Assembly (NCBI GenBank): GCA_002342545.1
Contig: DDQE01000034.1
Coordinates: forward strand, 789 to 28,687
From: Caryophanales bacterium UBA2450
GTDB lineage: Bacteria; Bacillota_I; Bacilli_A; RFN20; CAG-826
Length of the DNA: 27,899 nt
Direction: 5' to 3'
Under the pieces are notes generated by a model. It was not told where the DNA came from. It saw only the letters and a program-made list of their open reading frames with translations, and did no database searches. Numbering within the stretch: position 1 is the first letter of the stretch; each line of letters begins with the position of its first letter. Shown here piece by piece: positions 7,368-16,745 of the stretch. Position numbers and translations under genes: made by a program.

Positions 7368-9718
7368 AAAGATTTGCGTTAGCAGGTAATCCTAACTGTG
7401 GTAAAACCACTTTATTTAACTCTTTAACCGGTAGTACCGCGCATGTTGGTAACTGGCCTGGAGTTACTGTTGAAAAGAAAGATGGAGTTTACAAAAAACT
7501 TAAAGAACCAATTTCCATTATCGATTTACCAGGAATTTATTCTTTATCCCCATATACTCCAGAAGAAGTAGTTTCAAGAAACTATATCTTAGATGAACAT
7601 CCTGATTGTGTTATCAATATTATTGACGCCACTAATCTAGAAAGAAATCTATATTTAACTACCCAATTATTAGAAATTAATGTTCCAGTCATTGTTGCTT
7701 TAAATATGATGGATGTCCTTGTTAAAAACGGTGACTCAATTGATGTTGAATCTATTGAAAAGAAATTAGGTGTTCCAGTAGTTTCTATTTCCGCTTTAAA
7801 AGAAGATAATTTAGAAGAATTAATGTCTAGAGCATTAGAAGCTTCTAACCAACCTAGAGAAGGAAAAACGATTATTTCTAATAAAGATTTATTACATCTC
7901 ATTGGCGATGTTCGTATTGCCTTTGAAGGCCAAAAAGTTGAAAATCCACTTTTCCACGCGATTAAATTAGTGGAAAAAGATGAATTAGAAACCAAAATGC
8001 ATCCTGATTTAATCCCGATGGTGGAAGCTTTTAAGAAGACATTTAACGATGAAACATTCGGTAATGACTTTGAAGCGGTTATCGCTGATAGTAGATATCA
8101 ATTTATTTCTTCTAATTTCCATAACGTAGTAAAAAGAAAAGAAGTGGAAATTGTCGAAGACAAAAAACATAAAAAACATAAAGAATCTAAATCAGATCGA
8201 ATTGATAAAGTTTTAACACATAAAGTGTTTGGCTTAATCATTTTTGCGGTCATTATGTTCTTTGTTTTCCATTTAACATTCTCTGAAAATTTATTTTTCG
8301 TAGGTGCAGCATTTAAAAATAATGGGGTTGCTCCTTCTTTTGAAGGGACAATTTACGAAGGATTAATTTGGACAGATAGTGGAATTAATTCCCCTGGTGT
8401 TATTTTATTCAATTTCTTTGATATGTCGTTCTCTGCTTTAATCGGAGATGATGTACCAGGAATTGGTATGGGTGTTATCCGTAGCGGCATGATTAACGCT
8501 TTCGGTGACGGACACTGGTTTGTTGGATTTGTGAATGATGGTGTATTAGCGGGTCTATTTGCTATTTTGGGCTTCTTACCACAAATATTAGTCTTATTCT
8601 TATTCTTCTCTATTATGGAAGATACTGGATATATGGCTCGTGTCGCCTTTATTTTAGATAGAATATTCCGTAAATTTGGTTTATCAGGAAGAGCGTTTAT
8701 CCCAATGATTATGGGATTTGGTTGCTCAGTCCCAGCAATGGTGAATACCAGAACTTTAGCCGATGATAAAGAAAGAACTGCCACTATTAGAGTTATTCCT
8801 TTCTTCTCATGCGGTGCTAAACTTCCTATTTTAGTTGCAATCGCAGGTGGTATTTTACAAGTATTTCACGCAGGTAATGTTGATGTCATTATTTATAGCA
8901 TGTACGCTGTTGGTGTTGTGGCGGCTATTATCTGTGCTTTAATCATGAGACATACTACAATGCGAGGAGAAGCTGCTCCATTCATTATGGAATTGCCAGA
9001 ATATCACTGGCCACAATTTAAAGGTTTAATGATCCATTTATGGGATAAAACTAAACACTTTGTTAAGAAAGCATTTACCATTATTTTAGCTTCTACAATT
9101 GTTATTTGGTTCTTATCTAATTTCGGTTGGAACTGGCAATATCTTGGAAGCTTTGAAGGGTCAATATTACAAAGTATTGGTCAATTCATTCAACCAATCT
9201 TTACTCCACTTGGTTTTGGTTCTCAACTCAATTCTCTTGGCTGGGTATTTGCGGTTGCTGCTATTACCGGATTAATTGCTAAAGAAAATGTTATTTCTAC
9301 TTTTGCCGCTTTAGCAGCGATTGTTGTATCCACTAACCCAGCAATTGTTGCTGAACTTGAAGCCTTAGGCGAAGTTGAAGAAGGTGTCGATAGTGCTTAT
9401 GCAATGATTGCCGCAACTGGTATAACCTGGCAAGGCTGTATTTCCTTTATCGCCTTTAATATGTTAACCATTCCTTGCTTTGCAGCCTGCGCAACAGCGA
9501 AAGCAGAATTACCAAAAGGTAAATTTAGATGGACATTATTATTCTGGATTGTTGCTAGCTTCGTTGCCTCTTCTGTTATCTATTTATTCTTAAGCATGTT
9601 TGATAGAACAAGTTATATTTGGGCTATTCCAAGCTTTGCGGGTATAGCTTTATTAGCCGCTATTGCGATTTATTTAATCGTCAGATATAACAAATCTCAC
9701 CCAGTTATGAGGGCATAA
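7364..9718 (+). CDS. feoB: Ferrous iron transporter FeoB
   Basis: A 784-residue protein, usual for FeoB (about 700-800). The N-terminal G-protein domain has G1 GNPNCGKTT (residues 8-16), G2 Thr35, G3 DLPG (54-57), G4 NMMD (114-117) and G5 SAL (143-145). A helical regulatory domain and a Lys/His-rich linker (HKKHK, near residue 270) precede the membrane part. The two Gate regions carry the conserved motifs GCSVPAMVNTRT and PFFSCGAKLPI, each with a Cys implicated in iron passage. It imports Fe(II) under anoxic or reducing conditions. It is translationally coupled to feoA (ATGA overlap; AAGGAGG upstream) and has a Cys-rich partner immediately downstream. Confidence 0.97.
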   Translation: MKRFALAGNPNCGKTTLFNSLTGSTAHVGNWPGVTVEKKDGVYKKLKEPISIIDLPGIYSLSPYTPEEVVSRNYILDEHPDCVINIIDATNLERNLYLTTQLLEINVPVIVALNMMDVLVKNGDSIDVESIEKKLGVPVVSISALKEDNLEELMSRALEASNQPREGKTIISNKDLLHLIGDVRIAFEGQKVENPLFHAIKLVEKDELETKMHPDLIPMVEAFKKTFNDETFGNDFEAVIADSRYQFISSNFHNVVKRKEVEIVEDKKHKKHKESKSDRIDKVLTHKVFGLIIFAVIMFFVFHLTFSENLFFVGAAFKNNGVAPSFEGTIYEGLIWTDSGINSPGVILFNFFDMSFSALIGDDVPGIGMGVIRSGMINAFGDGHWFVGFVNDGVLAGLFAILGFLPQILVLFLFFSIMEDTGYMARVAFILDRIFRKFGLSGRAFIPMIMGFGCSVPAMVNTRTLADDKERTATIRVIPFFSCGAKLPILVAIAGGILQVFHAGNVDVIIYSMYAVGVVAAIICALIMRHTTMRGEAAPFIMELPEYHWPQFKGLMIHLWDKTKHFVKKAFTIILASTIVIWFLSNFGWNWQYLGSFEGSILQSIGQFIQPIFTPLGFGSQLNSLGWVFAVAAITGLIAKENVISTFAALAAIVVSTNPAIVAELEALGEVEEGVDSAYAMIAATGITWQGCISFIAFNMLTIPCFAACATAKAELPKGKFRWTLLFWIVASFVASSVIYLFLSMFDRTSYIWAIPSFAGIALLAAIAIYLIVRYNKSHPVMRA

Positions 9719-9721
9719 AAT

Positions 9722-9907
9722 ATGAATACATCCCCTTGGCTTGAAATTATTGTTGGAATTGCGATATTTATCTTCTTTTTAGGACTCTTTTTAAGATACC
9801 TTTATAAGAAGAAACATCATATTCATACTTGCGAATGTGGGATGGTTCATAAAAATAAAGAACAATTATTAAAAGAATACCGAAAAACTTATTGTTCCAA
9901 AAAATAA
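9722..9907 (+). CDS. FeoB-associated Cys-rich membrane protein
   Basis: A 61-residue protein with one N-terminal transmembrane helix (WLEIIVGIAIFIFFLGLFLR), then a basic His-containing stretch (KKKHHIHTCECGMVH) and a final Cys near the C-terminus. The CxC plus distal Cys pattern and the position 3 nt after feoB match the small FeoB-associated Cys-rich proteins (FeoC-like in position, not in fold). They are proposed to assist FeoB or handle iron at the membrane, but their function is not settled. A terminator follows directly, closing the feo operon. Confidence 0.85.
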   Translation: MNTSPWLEIIVGIAIFIFFLGLFLRYLYKKKHHIHTCECGMVHKNKEQLLKEYRKTYCSKK

Positions 9908-9911
9908 CCTC

Positions 9912-9940
9912 AAAGGCCGCTTGGATAAAAGCGGTCTTTT
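9912..9940 (+). terminator. Rho-independent terminator of the feo operon
   Basis: AAAGGCCGC / GCGGTCTTT, a 9-bp stem with one G-T wobble and a 10-nt loop, ending in TTTT. It starts 5 nt after the Cys-rich protein stop. Confidence 0.88.
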
Positions 9941-9997
9941 CTTATGCGCGCTAAAGGTGATAAAATTAACAATAATAAAATAGTTAGGGGTAATCTT

Positions 9998-11524
9998 ATG
10001 AAAATCTTGAGACTTGTATTTTCTAAATGGCTAATCAGTGTCCTTTTACTTTTAGCCCAAGTTGCTGCAATAGTATTAGTGGCCATTTATTTAATTGAAT
10101 ACCTTATCTGGTTCCAAATCGTAAGTGTAGCGATTGGCGTGATTGTTTTCTTTATCTGCGTTAATCGTAGACAAAACCCAGAATATAAAATCCCATGGTT
10201 ATTTTTGATTTTATTCTTACCAATTTTTGGTGTTTTATTCTATTTAATGTTTTCTAGAGTCAATACTTCTAGAAAAATGAGAAAGATATACGCTAAAGCG
10301 TATGATGAACTACTCCCTTATGTTAATAATATTGATAAGGATATTGAAAAAGCTTATGAATATATGGGTGATAGACAAGGAATTGATCGCTATTTAAAAG
10401 AGAATTCTGGTTTAGGACCTCAACAAAATAACGAAGTGAAATATTATCCAGTTGGCGAATTAATGTGGAAAGATATGCTTGAAGCATTGGAGTCCGCAAA
10501 GAAATTTATTTTGATGGAATATTTTATTGTTGATCCAGGTCATATGTGGGATTCCATTCACGAAATTTTAGCTAGAAAAGCCAAAGAAGGAGTAAGAGTC
10601 CATCTTGTCTATGATGATTTAGGCACAATGACAATGCTAAAAAGTGGCTATTATAAAAAACTTAGAAAAGAAGGCATTGACGCGCATAAATTTAATCCAT
10701 TTACCCCAATTGTCTCTGCTGTTTATAATAACCGTTCTCACCGTAAGATTATGGTAGTGGATGGCTTAATCGGATTTACCGGCGGTATCAATTTAGGTGA
10801 TGAATATATCAATGAAAATAATCGATTAGGCCACTGGAAAGATACTGGTTTAAGAATGAGAGGGACTGCTGTTAATTCTTTAACCGCTTTATTCTTTACA
10901 GACTTTATTATTGCTAAAAGAGAGATTCCTGAATTCGATTTTTATTTTAATAAAAAACCAGAGAAATTTAATACTCCTGGCACTATTTGTCCATTTGGAG
11001 ATGGTCCTAGACCACTCTACTATGAACAAATTGGAGAAGAAAACTTCATTAATATTGTGGGACAAGCTAAGAAATATTTCTATATTTCAACCCCTTACTT
11101 AATTATTGACCATCACTTTACTCAAGCTCTTAAAAATGCAGCGATGAGAGGAGTGGATGTGAGAGTCATTACTCCTCATATTCCAGATAAAAAGATTGTC
11201 TTCTGTTTAACTCGTAGTTCTTATAAAGAGTTAAGAAAAGCAGGTGTAAAAGTTTATGAATACACTCCAGGATTTATCCATGCGAAGATGCTTGTTAGTG
11301 ATGATGATATGGCATTTGTGGGCACTATCAATATGGACTTTAGAAGCTTAACTCACCATTTTGAATGTGGCGCGGTACTTTATAAAAATGATTGCATTAA
11401 AGACATTTATAATGACTTCCAACATATCTTTAAAGTCTCTCAAGAAATTGATAACAATTTCAAATTGTCTTTTGGTGCTAAAGTGGCTAAAGTATTGTTA
11501 GAAACATTTAGAACTTTATTCTAA
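9998..11524 (+). CDS. cls: Cardiolipin synthase (phospholipase D family)
   Basis: A 508-residue protein counted from the ATG at 9998. An in-frame ATG at 9944 lies beside the feo terminator and would add a hydrophilic tail before the first helix, so I reject it. AGGGG precedes 9998. Two N-terminal membrane helices (about residues 8-60) are followed by two phospholipase D domains with HKD motifs: HRKIMVVDG (His248) and HAKMLVSDD (His428), each followed by the FTGGINLGDEY or FVGTINMDFRS block typical of bacterial Cls. The enzyme joins two phosphatidylglycerols into cardiolipin plus glycerol at the inner face of the membrane. It stands immediately upstream of the acyltransferase-ligase pair. Confidence 0.95.
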   Translation: MKILRLVFSKWLISVLLLLAQVAAIVLVAIYLIEYLIWFQIVSVAIGVIVFFICVNRRQNPEYKIPWLFLILFLPIFGVLFYLMFSRVNTSRKMRKIYAKAYDELLPYVNNIDKDIEKAYEYMGDRQGIDRYLKENSGLGPQQNNEVKYYPVGELMWKDMLEALESAKKFILMEYFIVDPGHMWDSIHEILARKAKEGVRVHLVYDDLGTMTMLKSGYYKKLRKEGIDAHKFNPFTPIVSAVYNNRSHRKIMVVDGLIGFTGGINLGDEYINENNRLGHWKDTGLRMRGTAVNSLTALFFTDFIIAKREIPEFDFYFNKKPEKFNTPGTICPFGDGPRPLYYEQIGEENFINIVGQAKKYFYISTPYLIIDHHFTQALKNAAMRGVDVRVITPHIPDKKIVFCLTRSSYKELRKAGVKVYEYTPGFIHAKMLVSDDDMAFVGTINMDFRSLTHHFECGAVLYKNDCIKDIYNDFQHIFKVSQEIDNNFKLSFGAKVAKVLLETFRTLF

Positions 11525-11547
11525 ATTTAATTATTTTTTACATCATT

Positions 11548-12708
11548 ATGAAAATTCAAACTAAATCAAGTGCCCAAAATATTGTTAAGTGCTTATTAAT
11601 CACCTCTGTTGTCTTCTTTCATGCTTCTATGTTTTTAGTGGCTAATCCCGCTGAAGTCATGTCGCAATTTAATATTTTATTAACTTTATTCCCATTTTTA
11701 ATGATGGTGTTCTTTTTCTATGCTGGATATAACTACACTCCAGGAAAAAGAAGCGTTGGTCAAAATATCAAAAGAAGAACTTTTCAACTTTTAATTCCAA
11801 TGGTTATCACTTTTGCTGTAGCTATTGGGATTATTTTCGCTATTAAATTACCTACTTCTAGCGATCAGGTGATTGAAATAGAAAAAATGAAAAATAGTAT
11901 TTTATATTCTTTGATGTCTGAACCATTATCCAAAATGATTGGCTTCCCTAGTAATGGTTTATTAAGTTTTGATATGACTTTGGCTCTTGGCATTCTTTGG
12001 TTCTTATATGCTTTATATATTTGCTCTATATTCTTCTTTTTAATTGTCGATTATGCGATTAAAAAGCCATCTAGATTACTATCTATTATTTTCATTTTAT
12101 TAATTGGAGCATTCTGTATGGGCCAATTTGCGGGAGTATATCTACCTTATACAGTACAGTGCTATCCAGTTGCTTTAGCAATGATGTTACTTGCGGCTTA
12201 TTTAAAACAATTTAATTTCTTAGATAAGAAACCAGAATCTAAAAAAGATTTAATATTCTTAATCATCAACACAGTAGTCGCCGAACTAGTGGTTGTGGGT
12301 ATTGGTTTATTTGGTTATTTCTCTTATGGTTCTACGATGGTTGGCTCTCTTCCAGGAGGAATGTTTGATAGTAATATCAAAGGATTTGATGCTTTTGTGT
12401 CCTTTATCATGGGCTTTTTAGGCACGTTTGTCGTTCATCAGTTAAGCCGATTAATTATGAAGGTACCTGTTTTATCTACAGTCTTTGATTGGTATGGTAG
12501 GCATTCTGCTTATGTATATTTAGCACATCCATTATTTTTATCATTTATTCACACAATTATTTTCCAAGAACAAACTAAAGTTGGAGGATTCCAACCATAT
12601 TTATATGTCTTTATGACTATTGCGATGCTAGTAGTTATCTTCTTATTTGTTGATTGGATAATTGCCATTATTAAAAACAAAAAACATCCAGTGGAGGCAG
12701 CTAGTTAA
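11548..12708 (+). CDS. Membrane acyltransferase, acyltransferase-3 family
   Basis: A 386-residue protein with about ten membrane helices. Family features include an N-terminal helix carrying the conserved His (VVFFHASMF, His25), an FFFYAGYNY motif, and a C-terminal SAYVYLAHPLF block, the usual place of the second conserved His. Such proteins transfer acyl groups to sugars, lipids or polymers on the outer face. There is no clear Shine-Dalgarno. The stop shares one base with the next ATG (TAATG), so it is coupled to an acyl-activating ligase that could supply the donor. The acceptor is unknown; a lipid or cell-wall polymer is plausible given the cardiolipin synthase upstream. Confidence 0.78.
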   Translation: MKIQTKSSAQNIVKCLLITSVVFFHASMFLVANPAEVMSQFNILLTLFPFLMMVFFFYAGYNYTPGKRSVGQNIKRRTFQLLIPMVITFAVAIGIIFAIKLPTSSDQVIEIEKMKNSILYSLMSEPLSKMIGFPSNGLLSFDMTLALGILWFLYALYICSIFFFLIVDYAIKKPSRLLSIIFILLIGAFCMGQFAGVYLPYTVQCYPVALAMMLLAAYLKQFNFLDKKPESKKDLIFLIINTVVAELVVVGIGLFGYFSYGSTMVGSLPGGMFDSNIKGFDAFVSFIMGFLGTFVVHQLSRLIMKVPVLSTVFDWYGRHSAYVYLAHPLFLSFIHTIIFQEQTKVGGFQPYLYVFMTIAMLVVIFLFVDWIIAIIKNKKHPVEAAS

Positions 12709-14354
12709 TGCCTGCTAGTCAAAGACCAATTGATAATTATATTTTCGAAGATATTTATAAAGTTAGTGAAGATAAACAAAATATTCCTGCTTTAAGTTTT
12801 AAAGGTGTTTCTTATACTTTTAAAGAATTAAATGACAGCGTTAATTATTTTGCTTCTAAATTAATTAAAAAAGGTGTTAAGCCTCATGACCATGTGGCTT
12901 TACTTGGAATGAACTCTTATAGCTGGGTAGTGGCATTCTACGCGATTATAAAAGTTGGGGCGGTCGCAGTTTTGCTAAATTATATGTCTAGACACGACCC
13001 ATTAGTAGAAGCAATAAAAAATAGTGACTGCAAATATTTAGTTGCTGGAGGCTATTTAGCAGCCTCTAGAGAAAAAGGAGAATTCCCTAGATTATTAAAA
13101 GAAGTAGGAATTGACCTTGACCATGAATTATCGCTTTTACAAGCTGATTTACAGTTTAAAGATGTTTTAAGTAAGCATAAGAATATCCCTGAAGTTCCAA
13201 ATGCTTTCTCTAGAGAAATAGATAGTAAAAGAACTTCTTATATCATTTTTACTACTGGAACAACTTCGAAACCAAAAGCGGCAATGTTATCTCAATTTGG
13301 AATGCTTAATACGATATATCATAACTTATATAAGTTAGACCCAGTTTTTCCTCAGAAATTTATGTGTCTACTTCCAGCGTTTCACTGCTTTGGTTTATTA
13401 GTAATTAATGCTTATTTAGCGTATCAAAGAACAGTCTATTTAAATGATTTATCTAATCCAGTTCAGTTATATAAAGAATTCTTAAAAAATAAATGTGGAG
13501 ATTACGCTTCGGTATCATTTATCTATGATAAACTCGCTAGAGCCCCATTTTGGTGGTGGCATAGAGCGAGATTTGTTAAACACTGTATTGTCGGAGGAGG
13601 ATTTACCTCAGAACAAGAATTTAACTTCTTAGAAAAGAAATACGGCAAAGGAAAATTCATGAATGGATATGGCCAAACTGAATGTTCTCCTTTAATTTCT
13701 TTAGTTTATCCTGATTCGCCTAGAGAAAAACAAAGATCGACAGTCGGCACTCCAATGGAAGATATAGAAATCGCCATTATGGATGTAAATACTAAAAAGA
13801 TTATCTCTAATCATGAAAAAGGAGAAATCCTTATTAAAGGATATAATGTATTTAACGGCTACTATAAATTCGATAAAGATAAACAACCATTTGACGAAAA
13901 TGGCTATTTACACACTGGTGATCTTGGTTATATTGATGAAGATGGCTACTTAGTATTAAACGGACGCATTAAAGATATTATTATTCGTAAAGGAGAAAAT
14001 ATTTCTCCTAAAGAAATAGAAGAAGAATTATTAAAAATCCCTTTATTTACAAAGGCTAGAGTCTTAGGCTTCCCTTCTATTGATGATGGAGAATTTATGT
14101 TAGCGGTGGTAACGCTCACTAAAAAACCTCCTCACTTTGTTGAAGAAACTTATTTAAATGAATTACGTAAAACTCTTCCTTCTATTAAAGTTCCTTCGCA
14201 CATTATTTATATGAAAAAATTCCCAACAACTGCAAACGGGAAGCTTGATGAAGTGAAATTAAGAGAAATATGTCTAAGAAAAGTCTCCTTATTTATTGAT
14301 AAAAAATTAGCGAGACAAACCGCTCAATTACTTCGTAAAACTGGTAAAAAATAG
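12708..14354 (+). CDS. AMP-forming acyl-CoA synthetase/ligase (ANL superfamily)
   Basis: A 548-residue adenylate-forming enzyme. Core motifs in order: A3 FTTGTTSKPKA (about 181-191), A5 YGQTE (321-325), A7 HTGDLGYID (from 403), A8 GRIKDIIIRKGENISP (from 419), and A10 PTTANGKLDE with the catalytic Lys512. The Ser in place of Gly in the A3 loop (TTSKPK against TTGxPK) is a mild deviation. The expected reaction is ATP plus a carboxylate giving an acyl-adenylate, then a thioester. No fused carrier domain is present. It shares one base with the acyltransferase stop. A long- or medium-chain fatty acid substrate is the default guess; an amino-acid-like role as in DltA cannot be excluded. Confidence 0.88.
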   Translation: MPASQRPIDNYIFEDIYKVSEDKQNIPALSFKGVSYTFKELNDSVNYFASKLIKKGVKPHDHVALLGMNSYSWVVAFYAIIKVGAVAVLLNYMSRHDPLVEAIKNSDCKYLVAGGYLAASREKGEFPRLLKEVGIDLDHELSLLQADLQFKDVLSKHKNIPEVPNAFSREIDSKRTSYIIFTTGTTSKPKAAMLSQFGMLNTIYHNLYKLDPVFPQKFMCLLPAFHCFGLLVINAYLAYQRTVYLNDLSNPVQLYKEFLKNKCGDYASVSFIYDKLARAPFWWWHRARFVKHCIVGGGFTSEQEFNFLEKKYGKGKFMNGYGQTECSPLISLVYPDSPREKQRSTVGTPMEDIEIAIMDVNTKKIISNHEKGEILIKGYNVFNGYYKFDKDKQPFDENGYLHTGDLGYIDEDGYLVLNGRIKDIIIRKGENISPKEIEEELLKIPLFTKARVLGFPSIDDGEFMLAVVTLTKKPPHFVEETYLNELRKTLPSIKVPSHIIYMKKFPTTANGKLDEVKLREICLRKVSLFIDKKLARQTAQLLRKTGKK

Positions 14355-14377
14355 CACGTTTACTAACGTGCTTTTTC
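14353..14377. terminator. Bidirectional terminator between convergent operons
   Basis: Perfect 8-bp stem AGCACGTT / AACGTGCT with a TACT loop, TTTTT to the right on the plus strand, and an A-run to the left that gives TATTTTTT on the minus strand. It serves both the ligase operon and the permease gene that ends at 14378. Confidence 0.9.
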
Positions 14378-16741
14378 TTACTCTCTTTCTTTAACAGCTT
14401 CTGGAAGATTCCATTTTTTCATGCTGTTCATGGAAATAAAGTGACTGATTAATAAGAAAGCTAAAACCAAGCCTAATGCTAATAAATACATTAATACTGA
14501 TCTAGGGAATGGGAATACTTGACTTGGTGTAGAAATGCCGTTGAGTAATAATTTAGACAGAATCATACCTAAAGGTATCGCTAAAGCCATTGCAAAAACG
14601 TACTGCACTAAGCTCATAAATAAATTTGACATTGAGATTTCTTTTCTTTGATATCCTAAAGTTCTAATAGTGGCGAAGGTTCTCTTTTGCTCTTTTAAGT
14701 TGGTTTGCATCATATTAAAGACAATCATAAAGCCTAGAATAATCGAAACAGCGTTTAAGATATAGCTAGAATATGTGAAAGCCATTAATCGGTCATTATA
14801 TTCTTGTTTAATTACTTCATTAAATGAGATATAAGTTACTGGTTCATAATCTTTATATTTTTCAAAGAAAGCATTTACATCTTTAACTTGGGCGAGTAAA
14901 GACGCTCTTTCTGAGCTGCTACTAGCAGAGTCATAACTCATATAACTAACTTGATAAAGGAACTGTTTAGAAATTCCTTTAACTTCAGTATCAACTCCGT
15001 TGATATCAATAATATCGCCAACTTTGCACCCTAATAAGCCTGCGTGATAATTAGATAAGATAATTCCTTCACTAGGAATGCTCATTACTTCATCATAATC
15101 ACTAACGACACGAACTAAATCTTGGTTAGATTTAACTCCGTTAATTAATATCACCTCTTCATTTTCACCAAAGGTGACTTCAGAAGGAATATATTTAATT
15201 AAGGTTTTGGCTTTAATATTATCGTCATTATCAAAATAGCTTTCTAAGTCATCACTAGCAGCGACATCAAAATAAACTTGCACATCATAATTTAGTCTAG
15301 TCTTATATAGCTGATCAATCATCGTGGTTTTCGCTAACTGTAAAGAGATAGCAAAAAACACCATCATTCCACTAGCAAGTAAGCAGATACCAGAAAGAAT
15401 ATATCTTCTTAAATTTCTTAAAGTTTGGGAAATGGATAACTTTAAAGTTATAGGAGCGTTTTTAAAGACTGTTCTCACTAGATATGGAGTTTTATTATTC
15501 ATTGGTGGTAGAGCCTTCATAGCTTCTACTGGTTTAATCTTAGAAATAGATAAAGAAGCAAGTAAAGAAGTGGTAACGCACACAAAAACCATTGCTCCTA
15601 AAGCAATAAAGACTAATCCAGGGTTAATATCTAAAGATAAAGGATATAGCTTCATCGCTGTGCCGTATGCATAATTAGCAATAGCGGTTACTCCTACTCC
15701 TACTCCTACTCCAATTATCCAGGATATTATAGCAATCGCTAACGCTAATGAAACATATATGAGAGTGATGCTTCTTTTCTTTTCGCCTAAGGCTCGCATA
15801 ATGCCGATATCTTTTCGACATTGTCTAACAATTTGGAACAAGAATAATGAAGTCACAATTAAAACTACCAAAAAGAAAGCCATAGGAACCGCTAAAGAAA
15901 TCATATTAATTGCCCTTAAGGCATTTCTATATTGGGTAATGACTTCTGATTCATTATATGTAGTTACATAAGCGATATTAGCCTTAAGCTCTCTAACTTG
16001 TTCTTCGGTAATTTCTGTTCCTGACTCTTTAGCAATTTCAATTAAGCGGTCAAATAACTCATCGGTAGTTTTTTCTTTTCCATCGACATAATCAACCAAT
16101 ATCTCGTTAAAGAATGGCTTATTATCTTTTACATGAGTATCAAATACATCTTTTGGTAAATATAAATAGGCAAAATCTCGAGAAGAACTAATAGAATATG
16201 GATCAGCCTTAACCACGGATGTTTCTGCAGAGACAAAAGTTGATTCAACTTTTAAAGTGACATCACTTCCATTGTGCATTCTAATGGTGATGTTATTATT
16301 AACTCCAACATGATTGGCGTTAGAGAAATAATACTCCATTCTTAATCCACTATAAGAGAATTTGCCATCAATTAAGTGGTGTTTTAATAATCCATGATGG
16401 TCATAAGAAATCACTCGGCAAGAATAAGACTCGCCGTTAAAGGTAAAAGTAGTGTTATAAGATGCACGATATTCTATTTTGTTAATATCAAGCTTTTCTC
16501 TTAGATAACTATCTGGAATTGAAGGAATATCAGACGTTGCAATTTCAGGAACAGTTCGTAAGTAAAAATCTGGATAACCACATTCATTAACTAAATTCCA
16601 AATGTTAGTTTCTAGTGATAAATATGAATCTCTTAATCCTATAAGGATTCCACTTCCAAAAGCTCCAACGAACACCACACTAAGTAGCATCAGCCAGAAT
16701 CTTTTTAAATATGGAAGTAGAAATGTTTTTGCTAGTTTCAT
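14378..16741 (-). CDS. ABC transporter permease with two FtsX domains (MacB/LolE-like)
   Basis: A 787-residue protein from the ATG at 16741, which lies 4 nt after the ATPase stop; a TTG at 16756 is an upstream alternative. One helix near the N-terminus precedes a large extracytoplasmic region. Three helices with the FtsX hallmark DIGIMRALGEKKRSI follow, then a middle helix, a second extracytoplasmic domain, and a C-terminal FtsX triplet with FATIRTLGYQRKEIS. This duplicated layout is that of Gram-positive exporters for lipoproteins, peptides or antimicrobial substances. An imperfect VGVGVGV run inside a helix is encoded by a hexanucleotide repeat (15690-15712). It pairs with the ATPase encoded upstream. 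Confidence 0.88.
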   Translation of the reverse strand: MKLAKTFLLPYLKRFWLMLLSVVFVGAFGSGILIGLRDSYLSLETNIWNLVNECGYPDFYLRTVPEIATSDIPSIPDSYLREKLDINKIEYRASYNTTFTFNGESYSCRVISYDHHGLLKHHLIDGKFSYSGLRMEYYFSNANHVGVNNNITIRMHNGSDVTLKVESTFVSAETSVVKADPYSISSSRDFAYLYLPKDVFDTHVKDNKPFFNEILVDYVDGKEKTTDELFDRLIEIAKESGTEITEEQVRELKANIAYVTTYNESEVITQYRNALRAINMISLAVPMAFFLVVLIVTSLFLFQIVRQCRKDIGIMRALGEKKRSITLIYVSLALAIAIISWIIGVGVGVGVTAIANYAYGTAMKLYPLSLDINPGLVFIALGAMVFVCVTTSLLASLSISKIKPVEAMKALPPMNNKTPYLVRTVFKNAPITLKLSISQTLRNLRRYILSGICLLASGMMVFFAISLQLAKTTMIDQLYKTRLNYDVQVYFDVAASDDLESYFDNDDNIKAKTLIKYIPSEVTFGENEEVILINGVKSNQDLVRVVSDYDEVMSIPSEGIILSNYHAGLLGCKVGDIIDINGVDTEVKGISKQFLYQVSYMSYDSASSSSERASLLAQVKDVNAFFEKYKDYEPVTYISFNEVIKQEYNDRLMAFTYSSYILNAVSIILGFMIVFNMMQTNLKEQKRTFATIRTLGYQRKEISMSNLFMSLVQYVFAMALAIPLGMILSKLLLNGISTPSQVFPFPRSVLMYLLALGLVLAFLLISHFISMNSMKKWNLPEAVKERE
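15690..15712. repeat. Hexanucleotide tandem repeat inside the permease gene
   Basis: ACTCCT repeated 3.8 times (plus strand). Read on the minus strand it encodes alternating Gly-Val within a predicted membrane helix. Slippage by whole units would add or remove Val-Gly pairs without a frameshift. Confidence 0.85.
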
Positions 16742-16745
16742 CTTT

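Noticed and set aside
8353..8784. Antisense open frame within feoB
   Set aside because: It lies opposite the conserved FeoB membrane domain and has the composition of a shadow frame (Ile/Pro/Asn-rich), with no start signal.
9944..9997. Earlier start for cardiolipin synthase
   Set aside because: It lies against the feo terminator and would add a hydrophilic tail. The ATG at 9998 has AGGGG upstream and starts directly before the first membrane helix.
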